Shown: piece after piece, positions 1-9,159 of the stretch
How positions within the stretch are numbered: position 1 is the stretch's first letter
How the letters are laid out: each line of letters begins with the position of its first letter
Source: Comamonas testosteroni ATCC 11996
Lineage (GTDB): Bacteria; Pseudomonadota; Gammaproteobacteria; Burkholderiales; Burkholderiaceae_C
NCBI RefSeq assembly: GCF_000241525.1
Contig: NZ_AHIL01000038.1
Coordinates: 174,976-238,975 of the forward strand
DNA: 64,000 nt
Direction of reading: 5' to 3'
The notes under the pieces: generated by a model
Seen by the model: the letters and a program-made list of their open reading frames with translations, nothing else
Told to the model about the DNA's origin: nothing
Database searches by the model: none
Translations under genes and position numbers: made by a program

Positions 1-507
1 GTGTCGATTGCCTGCCCGAGTGCACGGGTCAAGTCAATGAACGGAGTGGTCATCGAAGCCCAGGCTACTCTGGAGGACGCGAGTGCTGCAGATGCGGTCA
101 TCGTGGGCAGTGGAATGCAAACGCGAGAGATCGCGCGCAATGCCGACCTCATGTCAAGGCTCAGGCTGGACCCTTCACGGCAACTGATTGCTGCACAGTG
201 TTCCGGCACGCTGGTACTGGCCAAGCTCGGCTTGCTGGATGGCGTGATGGCCTGTACCGACCTGACAACCAGGCCCTGGGTTGAAGAGGCTGGCATACGC
301 GTGCTGGAGCAGCCCTTCTTCGCAAACGGCAACGTGGCTACCGCTGGAGGCTGCCTGGCAGCGCAATACCTTGCCGCATGGCTTATTGCCCGTGTCGAGG
401 GGATTGAGGCCGCCAGGAGTGCATTGCATTACGTGGCCCCGGTGGGTGAGAAAGATGTCTATGTGGCCCGGGCCATCGCCAATATCTCGCCTTACCTGCC
501 TGACTGA
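1..507 (+). CDS. DJ-1/PfpI-family protein, 5' end outside window
   Basis: The C-terminal part of a DJ-1/PfpI (class I glutamine amidotransferase-like) protein. The conserved nucleophile elbow is visible as A-A-Q-C-S-G, with the Cys at about residue 67 of the visible part. A typical ThiJ/PfpI core follows (VATAGGCLA, then a C-terminal helix). Family members are about 190-230 residues and begin with a beta strand and a conserved Glu. The visible 168 residues begin in the middle of the fold, so roughly the first 40-50 residues lie before base 1, and the GTG at base 1 is probably an internal Val codon. The substrate cannot be told: the family includes chaperone/deglycase-like proteins, amidases and regulators. 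A start at base 1 (a short protein) is the less likely alternative. Confidence 0.75.
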   Translation: MSIACPSARVKSMNGVVIEAQATLEDASAADAVIVGSGMQTREIARNADLMSRLRLDPSRQLIAAQCSGTLVLAKLGLLDGVMACTDLTTRPWVEEAGIRVLEQPFFANGNVATAGGCLAAQYLAAWLIARVEGIEAARSALHYVAPVGEKDVYVARAIANISPYLPD

Positions 508-755
508 CCTGCTGCATCAGCTTGATCGCCGCCGGCAGCGACCGCTTTGAAGCGCCCTGAAGACCTCAGGCGACTCGAATGCGGCCGGTCGTCGATTTCG
601 GTAAGGCCTCTGAGCCCGGGCTCTTTGCAAATTCCGGATTGTTCGCTTGCACAAAAATCGCTGATGCCCTCAACTCGAGAACACCCAGGCGGTCAAAACG
701 ATCCTCATTGTTGCTACTGCGGGTAAAGCACAGCAGGCACGGCTCAGGCAATGGC

Positions 756-1352
756 TCACGCCGCCTTCCAGCCTTGCAGCATCAAATCCAGCGCCTGCAA
801 GGCCTCGTTCAGGCGCTCGGGTGGAGCGCCCTCCTCGGCAATCCAGAAAGCCGCTTCGATCAGGCAGCCGTTGAGCAACCTTGCCAGCGCAGCTGCACTG
901 GCATTCACGATGATGCCCTCGTCGATGAGCTGCTGCAAAAAACCGGCGATAAAAGCAATGCATTGCTGATGCTGCTGCCCCTGGTCAGTACCGGTGAGCA
1001 CAGAGCGCGCATCCTGCAGCACGATGCGGCGAATCTCAGCCTCCTGCGCCATGGCCAGATAGGCACGGCAATAGGCTAGAAAGCCTTCCCATGGATCGGC
1101 ATGGCCTCGCAACACAAGCTCCAGCCGCTGGTCCATTTCCTCATCCATCTGCGCCACCACGGCAGCCAGCAGACCGGACTTGCCGCCAAAGTGGTGGTAG
1201 AGCGCGCCGCGCGTCAAACCGGCCTGCGCGGTCAGCTCTTCCATGGCTGCCTGGGCGTAGCCATGCCTGGCAAAAGCGCTGCGCGCCGCGGTGATCAGCT
1301 TGGCCCGCGTGGCTTCGATCATGCTGGCACGACTCTGGCGAACTTGGGTCAA
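756..1352 (-). CDS. TetR/AcrR-family transcriptional repressor
   Basis: A TetR-type regulator of about 198 residues. The N-terminal helix-turn-helix is clear (AQAGLTRGALYHHFGGKSGLL), followed by an all-helical ligand/dimer domain resembling TetR_C. I chose the TTG at 1350-1352 because GGGAG lies six bases before it and the resulting N-terminus has the usual TetR spacing to the HTH. An ATG at 1320-1322 is the alternative and would give 188 residues. The gene is divergent from an MFS transporter across a 120-base region carrying two inverted repeats that share a GTATG/CATAC core. It therefore probably represses the transporter and itself and responds to a small molecule the transporter exports. 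The ligand is unknown. Confidence 0.88.
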   Translation of the reverse strand: MTQVRQSRASMIEATRAKLITAARSAFARHGYAQAAMEELTAQAGLTRGALYHHFGGKSGLLAAVVAQMDEEMDQRLELVLRGHADPWEGFLAYCRAYLAMAQEAEIRRIVLQDARSVLTGTDQGQQHQQCIAFIAGFLQQLIDEGIIVNASAAALARLLNGCLIEAAFWIAEEGAPPERLNEALQALDLMLQGWKAA

Positions 1353-1382
1353 AGCGAACTCCCGGCGATATTCACATACAAA

Positions 1383-1401
1383 GCGTATGCCAATCATACG
1401 C
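1383..1401. promoter_or_regulatory. Inverted repeat, probable TetR operator 1
   Basis: A perfect 7-base inverted repeat, GCGTATG, five bases, CATACGC, between the TetR gene and the MFS gene. It lies about 30 bases upstream of the chosen TetR start, where a bound repressor would block its promoter. It shares the GTATG/CATAC core with the repeat at 1432-1448. Confidence 0.6.
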
Positions 1402-1431
1402 GCTACATCCCAAGCTCCTAGAATGTCACTC

Positions 1432-1448
1432 GCATACACAATGTATGC
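1432..1448. promoter_or_regulatory. Inverted repeat, probable TetR operator 2
   Basis: The inverted repeat GCATACA, three bases, TGTATGC, 24 bases before the MFS start codon. Its half-sites resemble those of 1383-1401 but in the opposite order. Two related palindromes in one divergent promoter region suit a TetR repressor that controls both genes. Confidence 0.6.
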
Positions 1449-1472
1449 AAATGAATCTATGCAAGGGTTTCC

Positions 1473-2690
1473 ATGTTGAATGCTTACCGCAAGCTGTTTA
1501 CCGCGCCGGGCAGCACGGGCTTTGTGCTGGCGGGACTGCTGGCGCGACTGCCGCTGTCGATGACGGGGATTGGCTTGATCACCATGCTGTCGCAACAGCG
1601 CGGCGCCTACACGCTGGCAGGCATGGTGTCGGCCTGTTTCGCGCTGTCGATTGCCGTTCTGGCACCGCGCATCTCGGCGCTGGTTGACCGTTACGGTCAG
1701 TTCAGGGTGCTGCCGTTTGCGGCCACCAGCAGTGCGCTGTCCATGCTGGCCCTGCTTGCCTGCGCCCACTGGCAGGGGCCGGACTGGCTGCTGCTGGTAC
1801 TGGCCGCTGCCGTAGGCAGCCTGCCCAGCATGCCGGCTATGGTTCGCGCCCGCTGGACCGCAATCTACAGTGGAACGCCTCAGCTGCAGACCGCGTTTGC
1901 ACTGGAAGGCGTGCTTGACGATCTGGCCTTTATCGTCGGCCCGCCTCTGTCGGTGGGCCTCAGCATGCTGCTGTTCCCTGAGGCAGGCCCGCTGGCGGCA
2001 GCTTTGTTCCTCATCATCGGCGTAGGTCTGTTTGTGGTGCAACGCCGCACCGAACCACCTGTCAGCCCGCATGCCGGCTCGGAACAAGGCAGGACTTCGT
2101 CTATGCTGCGCCAGCCTGTGGTGCGAACGCTGGCGCTGTTCATGCTGGCGCAAGGCGTCATCGTGGGCGTGATCGATGTGGCCAGCGTGGCCTTCGCCAC
2201 GGCTCAGGGCCAGCCCGGCATGGCCAGCGTGGTGCTGTCCTTCTATGCGCTGGGCTCCTGTGCCATGGGCTTGCTGTTTGGCACGCTGCGCCTGCAGATG
2301 CCGCTTAGCCACCAGATCGTCTGGGTCGGGGCATCGGTCGCCATCTCCGCCCTGCCCCTGCTGCTGGCCAGCAATCTGACCGCGCTGACGCTGGCCGTGC
2401 TGCTGGCAGGCATCACCTTTGGCCCGACAATTACCGTGGCCATGAGCCTGGTGGAGCAGCAAGTACAGGCCAACCGACTGACCGAGGGCATGACCTGGCT
2501 GCTGACCGGCCTGGCCAGCGGCGTGGCCCTGGGTGCAGCCGCTGCCGGCTGGCTGATCGACCACTGGGGCGCTCAGCAATCGTTTGTGCTGACACTGCTG
2601 GCGGGTGGCGCCATGTGGCTGTGGGGCGTGCAGGCCGGACGGCAAGCCGACCGTGCGTCGGCACCGGGAATGACCGCCATCAACATGTGA
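1473..2690 (+). CDS. MFS transporter (drug/metabolite efflux type)
   Basis: A 405-residue inner-membrane protein with about twelve hydrophobic segments in two halves, separated by a hydrophilic central loop (EPPVSPHAGSEQ, about residues 193-208). It matches the major facilitator superfamily in length and layout. The ATG at 1473 has AAGGG five bases upstream. It is divergent from the TetR gene, the usual arrangement for a repressor-controlled efflux pump, so export of a toxic compound or metabolite is likely. The substrate cannot be predicted. The end is 44 bases from the convergent metR end. Confidence 0.85.
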   Translation: MLNAYRKLFTAPGSTGFVLAGLLARLPLSMTGIGLITMLSQQRGAYTLAGMVSACFALSIAVLAPRISALVDRYGQFRVLPFAATSSALSMLALLACAHWQGPDWLLLVLAAAVGSLPSMPAMVRARWTAIYSGTPQLQTAFALEGVLDDLAFIVGPPLSVGLSMLLFPEAGPLAAALFLIIGVGLFVVQRRTEPPVSPHAGSEQGRTSSMLRQPVVRTLALFMLAQGVIVGVIDVASVAFATAQGQPGMASVVLSFYALGSCAMGLLFGTLRLQMPLSHQIVWVGASVAISALPLLLASNLTALTLAVLLAGITFGPTITVAMSLVEQQVQANRLTEGMTWLLTGLASGVALGAAAAGWLIDHWGAQQSFVLTLLAGGAMWLWGVQAGRQADRASAPGMTAINM

Positions 2691-2734
2691 GTCAGCCGCT
2701 ATCGCTTATTGCGCAATCGATTACAGCTATCTTT

Positions 2735-3658
2735 TCAAGAGACTTTCTGTGTGAGTACGGCCGCCGGCAGAGCCAGGCCAGGTGCTCGTGCCAGCGCTAT
2801 AAAGGCCTGTAGATAGTCGGTATGCAACTCTGCCTCGCGCGCGCCGAGGTAGATTTGCTTGGCGATCCCCTTGCTGCCCAGCTTCACGGGTACGACGGCC
2901 ATCTTTTCGGCATATTCCAGAGCCAGCCAGCGCGGCAGGGCCGCGACGCCCCGGCCGCTGGCGACCATCTGCATCATGATGTCGGTGGTTTCTATGGTTT
3001 TGTGGCGCCTGGGCGCAATGCCTTTGGGCAGAAGGAACTGGGTATAGATGTCGAGCCGGTCCACGGCCACGGGGTAGGTAATCAGCACCTCGCGAGCCAG
3101 ATCACCTGGCTTGACATGGCCAGCCTGGGCCAGGGCGTGATCCGCCGCCACAACCAGCACCTGCTCATAGTCAAAGACGGGCTCAAAGTGCAGGCCGGGC
3201 TTGAACAGCGGATCGGGCGTGACCAGCATGTCGATCTCATAGCCGAATAGCGCACCGATGCCGCCAAACTGAAACTTCTGCTTCACGTCCACATCCACAT
3301 CGGGCCAGGCGGCCAGATAGGGTGAAACGATTTTCAGCAGCCACTGGTAGCAAGGATGGCATTCCATGCCGATGCGCAAGCTGCCGCGCTCTCCCTGTGC
3401 AAATTGCTGCAAACGCGACTCGGCCAGATCCAGCTGAGGCAGCACGCGATTGGCTACCGCCAGCAGGTATTGACCCGCCTGCGTCAGGCGCAGGCTGCGC
3501 CCTTCCCGCAACCAGACATCGGTGCCAAGCTGGGCCTCCAGCTTTCTCATGCTGTGACTCAGAGCGGACTGGGTGACGCACAACACATCGGCTGCCGCAG
3601 TCAAAGAGCCTTGTTTTTCAACCTCTTGCACGATGGCGAGATGGATACGCTCAATCAT
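2735..3658 (-). CDS. metR: LysR-type activator of methionine synthesis, MetR
   Basis: A LysR-family regulator of about 307 residues. The N-terminal winged HTH ([20 protein letters not shown]) is followed by a substrate domain with MetR-like features (ECHPCYQWL, the FDYEQVLVV segment, ITYPV). MetR binds homocysteine and activates metE and other methionine genes. It lies divergent from metE, as in enterobacteria, and a perfect TGAA-N5-TTCA box sits at 3662-3674, just before its own start. The ATG at 3656-3658 was chosen: a TTG four codons upstream is in frame but lies inside the box. Autoregulation is likely. Confidence 0.93.
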   Translation of the reverse strand: MIERIHLAIVQEVEKQGSLTAAADVLCVTQSALSHSMRKLEAQLGTDVWLREGRSLRLTQAGQYLLAVANRVLPQLDLAESRLQQFAQGERGSLRIGMECHPCYQWLLKIVSPYLAAWPDVDVDVKQKFQFGGIGALFGYEIDMLVTPDPLFKPGLHFEPVFDYEQVLVVAADHALAQAGHVKPGDLAREVLITYPVAVDRLDIYTQFLLPKGIAPRRHKTIETTDIMMQMVASGRGVAALPRWLALEYAEKMAVVPVKLGSKGIAKQIYLGAREAELHTDYLQAFIALARAPGLALPAAVLTQKVS

Positions 3659-3661
3659 CTG

Positions 3662-3674
3662 TGAACACAATTCA
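3662..3674. promoter_or_regulatory. MetR-binding box
   Basis: The sequence TGAA-CACAA-TTCA exactly fits the published MetR consensus TGAA-N5-TTCA. It lies in the metR-metE divergent region, four bases from the metR start and about 113 bases from the metE start, which suits both autorepression of metR and activation of metE. Confidence 0.8.
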
Positions 3675-3786
3675 TGGATATATGAGAAACAACCATTTTA
3701 CTTCATACATCGATTCAAAGAATATCCAGTCCGCTGACCCGAGCCACTCTGGCCATGGGCCAAAGATCAAAAGACTGGATTTCTGC

Positions 3787-6108
3787 ATGACGACTATTCA
3801 CAACTTGGGCTTTCCTCGCATTGGCGCAAAGCGCGAACTGAAGTTCGCGCTGGAGTCCTACTGGAGAGGTGAGACCTCACGCGATGCACTCAAGGCGCTG
3901 GGCGCCGAGCTGCGACAACGCCACTGGACCGCGCAGCAAGAGCTGGACTGGGTTCCCGTAGGTGACTTCGCGTTCTACGACCAGGTACTGGACATGAGCT
4001 TTACGCTGGGCAATCTGCCCGAGCGGGTGCAAGGCTTCAACGGCGATGCACTGGACAATTACTTCCGCGTGGCCCGCGGCCGCTCGGCGATCAGGACCGA
4101 ATCCCACAGTACCGCTCACACCCACTGCTGTGCTGGTGTCGCCGCGGGCGAGATGACCAAGTGGTTTGACACCAACTACCACTACATCGTGCCCGAGTTC
4201 AGCTCGACCACCGAATTCAAGCTCGATGCATCGCGCCTGCTGGAACAACTGGCCGAAGCCAGGACACAAGGCATACAGGCCAAGCCCGTCCTCATCGGTC
4301 CCGTCACCTATCTGGCACTGGGCAAAGCCAAGGACGGCACCAGCAAGCTGGAATTGCTGCAGCGCCTGCTGCCCATCTATGCGCAGCTATTGGATGTGCT
4401 GGCGACCCAGGGCGTTGAATGGGTGCAGATGGACGAACCCATTCTGGTCACAGAACTCGATGCCGACTGGCAACATGCCTTCAACACTGCATACCACCAC
4501 CTCAAAAGCAGCAAGATCAAGCTGCTGCTGGCAACGTATTTCGGCCAGCTCGCCGAGAACAAATATCTGGCAGCGAACCTGCCCGTAGCCGGCCTGCACA
4601 TCGATGCCATCAACGGTCAGGACGACGTGCAGCAACTGCTGGGTCTGTTGCCCGCACACAAGGTGCTGTCGCTGGGCGTGATCAACGGCCGCAATATCTG
4701 GAAAACCGATCTGACTGCCGTGCTGGACTGGGTAGAGCCGCTAGCCGAGCGCCTTGGCGAGCGTCTCTGGATTGCGCCATCGTGCTCCTTGTTGCATGTA
4801 CCCGTGGATCTGAACAGCGAACAAAAGCTCGATGCCGACATCAAATCATGGCTGGCTTACGCGCAGCAAAAACTGGATGAACTGCGCGTGCTGGGCAAGG
4901 CTTTGCGCCATGGCCGAGATTGCGTCAAGGCCGAACTGGCCGACAACGCTGCAGCTCTGGCTGCACGCCGAGCATCGCCTTGCGTCCACAACCCTGCCGT
5001 GCAAGCTGCGGTCAAGCAGATAAGCGCCGGGCTGGGCCGGCGCCAGAGCAGCTATGAAGCACGTGCCCCCAAGCAAGCCCGCCGGCTCAAGCTGCCAGCC
5101 TTCCCAACCACCACCATCGGCTCTTTCCCACAGACTGCAGAGATCCGCCAGGCGCGCAGCGAGCTCAAGGCCGGTCTCCTGGATTTCGCCTGCTACCAAG
5201 GCGCCATGCGCGCCGAGATCGAACGCTGCGTGCAAGAGCAGGAAGCTCTTGGGCTGGACGTACTGGTGCATGGCGAGGCCGAACGCAACGACATGGTGGA
5301 ATATTTCGGCGAACAGCTCGACGGCTACGCCTTCAGCCAGTTCGGCTGGGTGCAGTCCTATGGCTCACGCTGCGTCAAGCCACCCATTCTGTTCGGCGAC
5401 ATCAGCCGCCCCAAGGCGATGACGACGGAATGGATCCAGTACGCCCAGTCCTTGACCCCCAAACCCATGAAAGGCATGTTGACAGGCCCGGTGACCATCC
5501 TGAACTGGTCATTCGTGCGCGATGACCAGCCACGCTCCACATCCTGCTATCAGCTGGCTCTGGCGATTCGCGCAGAAGTGTTGGATCTGGAAAAAGCCGG
5601 CGTGCGCGTGATCCAGATCGACGAGGCCGCTTTGCGCGAGGGCTTGCCATTGCGCAAAGCCCAATGGAAGGAATATCTGCACTGGGCCGTGGAGTCCTTC
5701 CGCATCAGCGCCAATGGCGTTGCCGATGAGACCCAGATTCACACCCATATGTGCTATTCGGAGTTCAACGACATCATTGCGTCCATTGCGGCCATGGATG
5801 CAGATGTGATCACCATAGAGACCTCGCGCTCGGATATGGAGCTGCTGGATGCCTTCGAACACTTCGACTATCCCAATGAGATCGGCCCGGGGGTCTACGA
5901 CATCCACTCGCCCAATATTCCCACCAAGGCAGACATCCTGCAGCTCATGCAGAAAGCAACAGAACGCATTCCCGCGGAACGCCTTTGGATCAACCCCGAC
6001 TGCGGCCTCAAGACACGCCAGTGGGCTGAAGTGATTCCTGCACTGCAGCACATGGTGGAGGCAGCCAAGACATTGCGCCAAAGCATGAAGCTGGCCGAGC
6101 CCGTCTGA
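3787..6108 (+). CDS. metE: Cobalamin-independent methionine synthase
   Basis: A 773-residue 5-methyltetrahydropteroyltriglutamate-homocysteine methyltransferase, which performs the last step of methionine synthesis in the cytoplasm without B12. The N-terminal domain opens with [14 protein letters not shown], and a second barrel starts near [10 protein letters not shown]. The zinc ligands are all present: His654 and Cys656 (THMCYSEF), Glu678 (TIETSRS) and Cys739 (NPDCGLKTR), each offset by 13 from E. coli MetE. The frame is open upstream to 3661, but the ATG at 3787 gives the family N-terminus. Control by the divergent MetR is expected; no cobalamin riboswitch is evident. It is followed by a strong terminator. 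Confidence 0.97.
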   Translation: MTTIHNLGFPRIGAKRELKFALESYWRGETSRDALKALGAELRQRHWTAQQELDWVPVGDFAFYDQVLDMSFTLGNLPERVQGFNGDALDNYFRVARGRSAIRTESHSTAHTHCCAGVAAGEMTKWFDTNYHYIVPEFSSTTEFKLDASRLLEQLAEARTQGIQAKPVLIGPVTYLALGKAKDGTSKLELLQRLLPIYAQLLDVLATQGVEWVQMDEPILVTELDADWQHAFNTAYHHLKSSKIKLLLATYFGQLAENKYLAANLPVAGLHIDAINGQDDVQQLLGLLPAHKVLSLGVINGRNIWKTDLTAVLDWVEPLAERLGERLWIAPSCSLLHVPVDLNSEQKLDADIKSWLAYAQQKLDELRVLGKALRHGRDCVKAELADNAAALAARRASPCVHNPAVQAAVKQISAGLGRRQSSYEARAPKQARRLKLPAFPTTTIGSFPQTAEIRQARSELKAGLLDFACYQGAMRAEIERCVQEQEALGLDVLVHGEAERNDMVEYFGEQLDGYAFSQFGWVQSYGSRCVKPPILFGDISRPKAMTTEWIQYAQSLTPKPMKGMLTGPVTILNWSFVRDDQPRSTSCYQLALAIRAEVLDLEKAGVRVIQIDEAALREGLPLRKAQWKEYLHWAVESFRISANGVADETQIHTHMCYSEFNDIIASIAAMDADVITIETSRSDMELLDAFEHFDYPNEIGPGVYDIHSPNIPTKADILQLMQKATERIPAERLWINPDCGLKTRQWAEVIPALQHMVEAAKTLRQSMKLAEPV

Positions 6109-6139
6109 ACGCAGGCATCACTCCCGTCTTCTCTGACTC

Positions 6140-6164
6140 GCCCAGGGCATTGCCCTGGGCTTTT
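6140..6164 (+). terminator. Rho-independent terminator of metE
   Basis: A perfect 10-base inverted repeat, GCCCAGGGCA/TGCCCTGGGC, followed by TTTT, 31 bases after the metE stop codon. Confidence 0.85.
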
Positions 6165-6273
6165 CCATAGCGAAAGGACATGGCCTGCAGCAGACCTGAG
6201 TTGCATAGGGCGATGAGATGCGGCGCCCGCCTTCAGGACTTGCGACGTATTCAGATACCAACCGTACAAAGCA

Positions 6274-6307
6274 AAAAGCCCTGCAGACATTTATCTGCAG
6301 GGCTTTT
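6274..6307. terminator. Bidirectional terminator
   Basis: The inverted repeat AAAAGCCCTGCAGA, six bases, TCTGCAGGGCTTTT has A and T runs outside both arms, so it can stop transcription from either side. It lies 13 bases from the tRNA-Cys-like fragment, as the terminator at 9109-9138 lies near the intact tRNA-Cys. The 435-base gap between metE and the wzz-like gene (6109-6543) otherwise holds only the terminator at 6140 and that fragment; 6366-6543 shows nothing recognisable. Confidence 0.8.
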
Positions 6308-6319
6308 ACCACTAGTTTC

Positions 6320-6365
6320 GAGGCGGGAACCAGAGATCTAACTGATCTAACCGGGTTTGCAATCC
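6320..6365 (-). repeat. Diverged copy of the tRNA-Cys 3' half (possible attachment-site remnant)
   Basis: These 46 bases align with 9162-9206, the part of the intact tRNA-Cys gene from its 3' end through the anticodon loop, with four mismatches and one gap. The similarity stops at the anticodon stem, and nothing like the 5' half follows. The extent (anticodon loop to 3' end) and same orientation are what tyrosine-recombinase integration into a tRNA leaves at the far end of an island. A decayed duplicate tRNA is the alternative. It carries no functional tRNA. Confidence 0.6.
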
Positions 6366-6543
6366 ATTTATTTCGTTTGCAATCAACAACCTACATCAGA
6401 ACCACACCAAACCACCCAAGACTGCCGCAACTCTGAAGCTTGCTCTTGCCTATTTAACGCGCTCATTATTCGCAATACCTATCGGCGAGACCATGCATTC
6501 CAAACGCGAGACTGCCTACCAAAGGCTTAGGCTCTTGAACTCA

Positions 6544-7668
6544 CTACTTGCTGTAAACAGTTTCCAGCTTGTGGAAGGCTGACTGAGAATTAGGCTCTGC
6601 CTCCAAGAGCAACTCTCGCAGGATCCCAGATCGGATCATCGCGATCAGGAAGCCGATTGCAAGGCCCAGGAACAAGCCAATTGCCAGGTAAAGGCTTTTG
6701 TTGGGAGATCGCGGCTTCAACGGCACATTTACTTCGCCGTCAATGTGGAAAATTTTGAAGTTGGTTGCAGCTGGATCCAGCTCTTTTAGAAGATTCAGCT
6801 GAGCCTGGGTTTGCCGCAATCCATCGATAAAGGGCGTGTCATCGTTGCGCTGCCTAAGCACCTCAAGCTCCGCCTGAAGCGACTTTGAACCTCGCGCATA
6901 CAATCGAGAGCCGTCAAGGAATGATGCAGCCGTATCCTGCCTTGGCGGCTGCGCCGTAGTCATCTGAGGGTCTTTGATACCTACTGCTTGCGCTACTTTC
7001 AGTGCTTCAGTGAGTTGGGCCTGGCGGTCTTTTCTGAGCAGCTCTGCTGTATATGTTTTCTCTTCCAATGCACGCTCTGTATTGCGCACATGTAGCTGAA
7101 TGGATTGCTCAATATCTTTGATTAAAGCATTTCTTGCATCTTCGGATACTTGTGCCAAAAAAGTCTGAAGCCATTCAGCGGCTAGCTCACCGGTGCGTGA
7201 TTCGACATCCACACTGTAAAGACTTCTCCCGCCTCTGGCCTTTTCGGGCGGAGGGGTGACTTTCAGGACAATCTTTTGCATACGTCCATACAACGCCTGC
7301 TTTTCCTCTTCAGATGCGGGAGGAGAGTCAAGCGATGGCAGATAAGTGTCGCGGAAGAAGCGCTGCTTGGCTTCGTCCGTGATCAGTCGACGCACAAAAT
7401 ACGCATAGACCTGATCCGGAGAGTATTGCTCGAGTCCCGTCGCACTACTGCGGCCGATATTGAGTTCGGTTAGTTCATTGAAGTACGGCTTGTCCACGAA
7501 AGCCCTGACTTCGTAGCGTGGCTTTGCTGTGAAGGCTGCCACCGTTGCGATGAGCACCCCAACGACTGCCGCAGCAAAAATAACGGGCAATTGCGGCCGC
7601 AGGCGGCTCAACACCGATTGCAACGATACGGCCGTTTTTTCTATAGTTACATTGAGTCGGGAATTCAT
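6544..7668 (-). CDS. O-antigen/polysaccharide chain-length determinant (Wzz/FepE-like)
   Basis: A 374-residue inner-membrane protein of the Wzz/polysaccharide co-polymerase class. It has one transmembrane segment near the N-terminus (about residues 30-52, LPVIFAAAVVGVLIAT), a long coiled-coil periplasmic domain, a Pro-rich motif (LKPRSPNKS) and a second transmembrane segment near the C-terminus (SLYLAIGLFLGLAIGFLIAMI). A short segment, LYARGSKSLQAELEVL, is typical of Pseudomonas-type Wzz. These proteins set the length of LPS O-antigen or other polysaccharide chains. No other polysaccharide gene is nearby. It sits in an AT-richer patch between a tRNA-Cys fragment and a dead IS element, so it looks acquired. 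The ATG at 7668 was preferred over a TTG ten codons upstream. Confidence 0.82.
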   Translation of the reverse strand: MNSRLNVTIEKTAVSLQSVLSRLRPQLPVIFAAAVVGVLIATVAAFTAKPRYEVRAFVDKPYFNELTELNIGRSSATGLEQYSPDQVYAYFVRRLITDEAKQRFFRDTYLPSLDSPPASEEEKQALYGRMQKIVLKVTPPPEKARGGRSLYSVDVESRTGELAAEWLQTFLAQVSEDARNALIKDIEQSIQLHVRNTERALEEKTYTAELLRKDRQAQLTEALKVAQAVGIKDPQMTTAQPPRQDTAASFLDGSRLYARGSKSLQAELEVLRQRNDDTPFIDGLRQTQAQLNLLKELDPAATNFKIFHIDGEVNVPLKPRSPNKSLYLAIGLFLGLAIGFLIAMIRSGILRELLLEAEPNSQSAFHKLETVYSK

Positions 7669-7873
7669 ACACTTCGCAGAAATTGCACGAAAGAACAAGC
7701 ATGCCGCGGCACATGCAATTAGTTAGCACAAGATACGTTAAAGATGCAATTATGCTTGATATGTAAATAGGTGCAACCACTCAACCCGCCTGCTTGGATG
7801 CACCATCACGGTCTGGACTGCCCCTATGCAGGTAGACATCCCCGGTCTATCTTTTGAGCATAGGAGGCAGTTC

Positions 7874-8157
7874 ATGAGCGCACAGCGGTTTACACCCGAA
7901 TTCAAGGAAGAAGCCGTCAAACAAGTGATCGAGCGCGGCTATTCGGCGGCAGAGGTAGCAGCCCGCCTAGGGGTCTCAACACACAGCCTCTACAAATGGG
8001 TCAAGGCTGCGTCGCCTGACCGCAATGAGCAGAAGTCCCAGGAATTGCACAAAGCCAAGAGCGAGATCTTGCGCTTACGGAGTCAGATGCGGCGGATCGA
8101 AGAAGAACGGGACATCTTAAAAAAGCCTTGCGGAACTTGGCCAGGGAGCCCGAGTGA
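7874..8157 (+). pseudogene. IS3-family orfA, frameshifted
   Basis: Encodes the helix-turn-helix half of an IS3-type transposase (RFTPEFKEEAV; YSAAEVAARLGVSTHSLYKWVK) and a leucine-zipper-like segment (EILRLRSQMRRIEEERDIL). GGAGG lies seven bases before the ATG. After the slippery A6 run at 8119-8124 the expected ending ALRNLAREPE-stop is found only in another frame, which implies one lost base. Translation instead runs on to 8257 into meaningless sequence. Because of the lost base, the usual -1 frameshift at A6 can no longer join orfA to orfB. Confidence 0.8.
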
Positions 8158-9008
8158 AGTACCGCTTTATCAACGAGCACCGTACTCAGCACGCCATCAG
8201 CCTGATGTGCAGATTGCTGAGGGTTGCTCGCGCAGGGTGCTATGCATGGCTGCATGATCCGATCTCAACTCACGAACAAGAAGACAGACGCTTGCTCGAG
8301 CTGATCTACTACTCATACACGGCCAGCCATGGGGTCTATGGCGCTCGCCGTGTGTTTGCGGATCTGCGAGAGGCGGGTGAATATGGCGGCAAGCATCGCG
8401 TTGCACGCTTCATGCGCAAGCACAAGATCAAGGCTGTGCGGGGCTACAAAGCGCCATGGCACATTGCAAGCCGGCCTTCAATCATTGCCCCCAACCACTT
8501 GCAGCGGCAATTCACTGTGGACGCGCCAGACAAGGCCTGGATCACTGTAATCACTTACATTCGCACTTGACAAGGCTGGCTGTACCTAGCTGCAGTGGTG
8601 GACCTGTACTCACGCAAAGTCGTTGGATGGTCCATGAAGGCAACGCTCAACCGAGAGTTCGTGCTCGATGCATTGCTGGCGACTGTTTGGCGGCGCAGGC
8701 CGGCAACCGAGGTGTTTGTACAGTCCGATCAGGGCAGCCAATACAGCAGCGATGACTTCAAGCGCTTCAGCCAAGCTCACGGCCTGGTGCCCAGCATGAG
8801 TCGCAGAGGAAACTGCTGGGACAATGCCGTCATGGAATCGTTCTTCAGCAGTCTGAAGAAGGAGCGCATTCGCAAGCTCATCTACAAGACCCGGAACATG
8901 GCTCGGGCCGATGTGTTTGACTACATTGAGGTGTTCTACAACCGGTCACGTCGCCAAAGTCATCTGGGTGGCATCAGCCCCGAGGCGGTTGAGCGCGCCC
9001 GGGCTTGA
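8154..9008 (+). pseudogene. IS3-family orfB transposase, nonsense and catalytic mutations
   Basis: The rve/DDE integrase half, starting at the GTG overlapping the ancestral orfA stop. It has the HTH_21 region (HGVYGARRVFADLRE) and the integrase core. Where relatives have WVTDITYIRTWQGW, this copy has WITVITYIRT-stop-QGW: the first catalytic Asp has become Val, and the following Trp has become TGA at 8568-8570. The second Asp (SDQGSQY) and the Glu (NAVMESFFSSLKKE) remain in the downstream part, which is open in the same frame to 9008. Neither fragment can be an active transposase. Confidence 0.88.
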
Positions 9009-9108
9009 GGCTGGGAAGTGCCTACTGGAGTGGGGCAGTCCAAGCGTAGTTTGACCACGAATGACACACGGTCAGCATCGATTTTTGAAGTGCTTTACGC
9101 GCAGAAAT

Positions 9109-9138
9109 AAAAAGGCCACCCGTACGGGTGGCCTTTTT
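9109..9138 (-). terminator. Terminator of the tRNA Gly-Gly-Cys operon
   Basis: A fully self-complementary 30-base sequence, AAAAAGGCCACCC-GTAC-GGGTGGCCTTTTT. On the minus strand it lies 21 bases after the tRNA-Cys 3' end and finishes in a T run. It is symmetrical, so it could also act on the plus strand. Confidence 0.85.
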
Positions 9139-9159
9139 ATTGATTTCCTTAGAGAAATC

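Larger units (their letters stand above)
7814..9042 (+). mobile_element. IS3-family insertion sequence, inactive
   Basis: A 1229-base element bounded by inverted repeats that begin TGGACTGCCCC at the left (7814-7824) and, reverse-complemented, TGGACTGCCCC at the right (9032-9042), with weaker similarity further in. It encodes the two overlapping frames orfA and orfB of an IS3-type transposase. Flanking bases (GGTC before, AGCG after) show no target duplication. Three lesions described under the two pseudogenes make it non-autonomous. It lies within the possible tRNA-Cys island. Confidence 0.88.

Noticed and set aside
579..1079. 166-residue plus-strand frame near the start of the window
   Set aside because: It is mostly antisense to the TetR gene and lacks a ribosome site. 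I see nothing in 508-755.
756..2645. 629-residue minus-strand open frame across the MFS gene
   Set aside because: Only its last ~198 codons (the TetR protein) look real. The rest is Gln/His/Arg-rich shadow of the MFS gene caused by GC-rich codon use.
6320..6365. A second functional tRNA-Cys
   Set aside because: Only the 3' half is present; there is no matching 5' acceptor or D arm beyond 6365.
8565..8573. TGA within IS orfB as a recoded codon (selenocysteine)
   Set aside because: Relatives have Trp there, no selenocysteine element is evident, and the gene has other inactivating changes.
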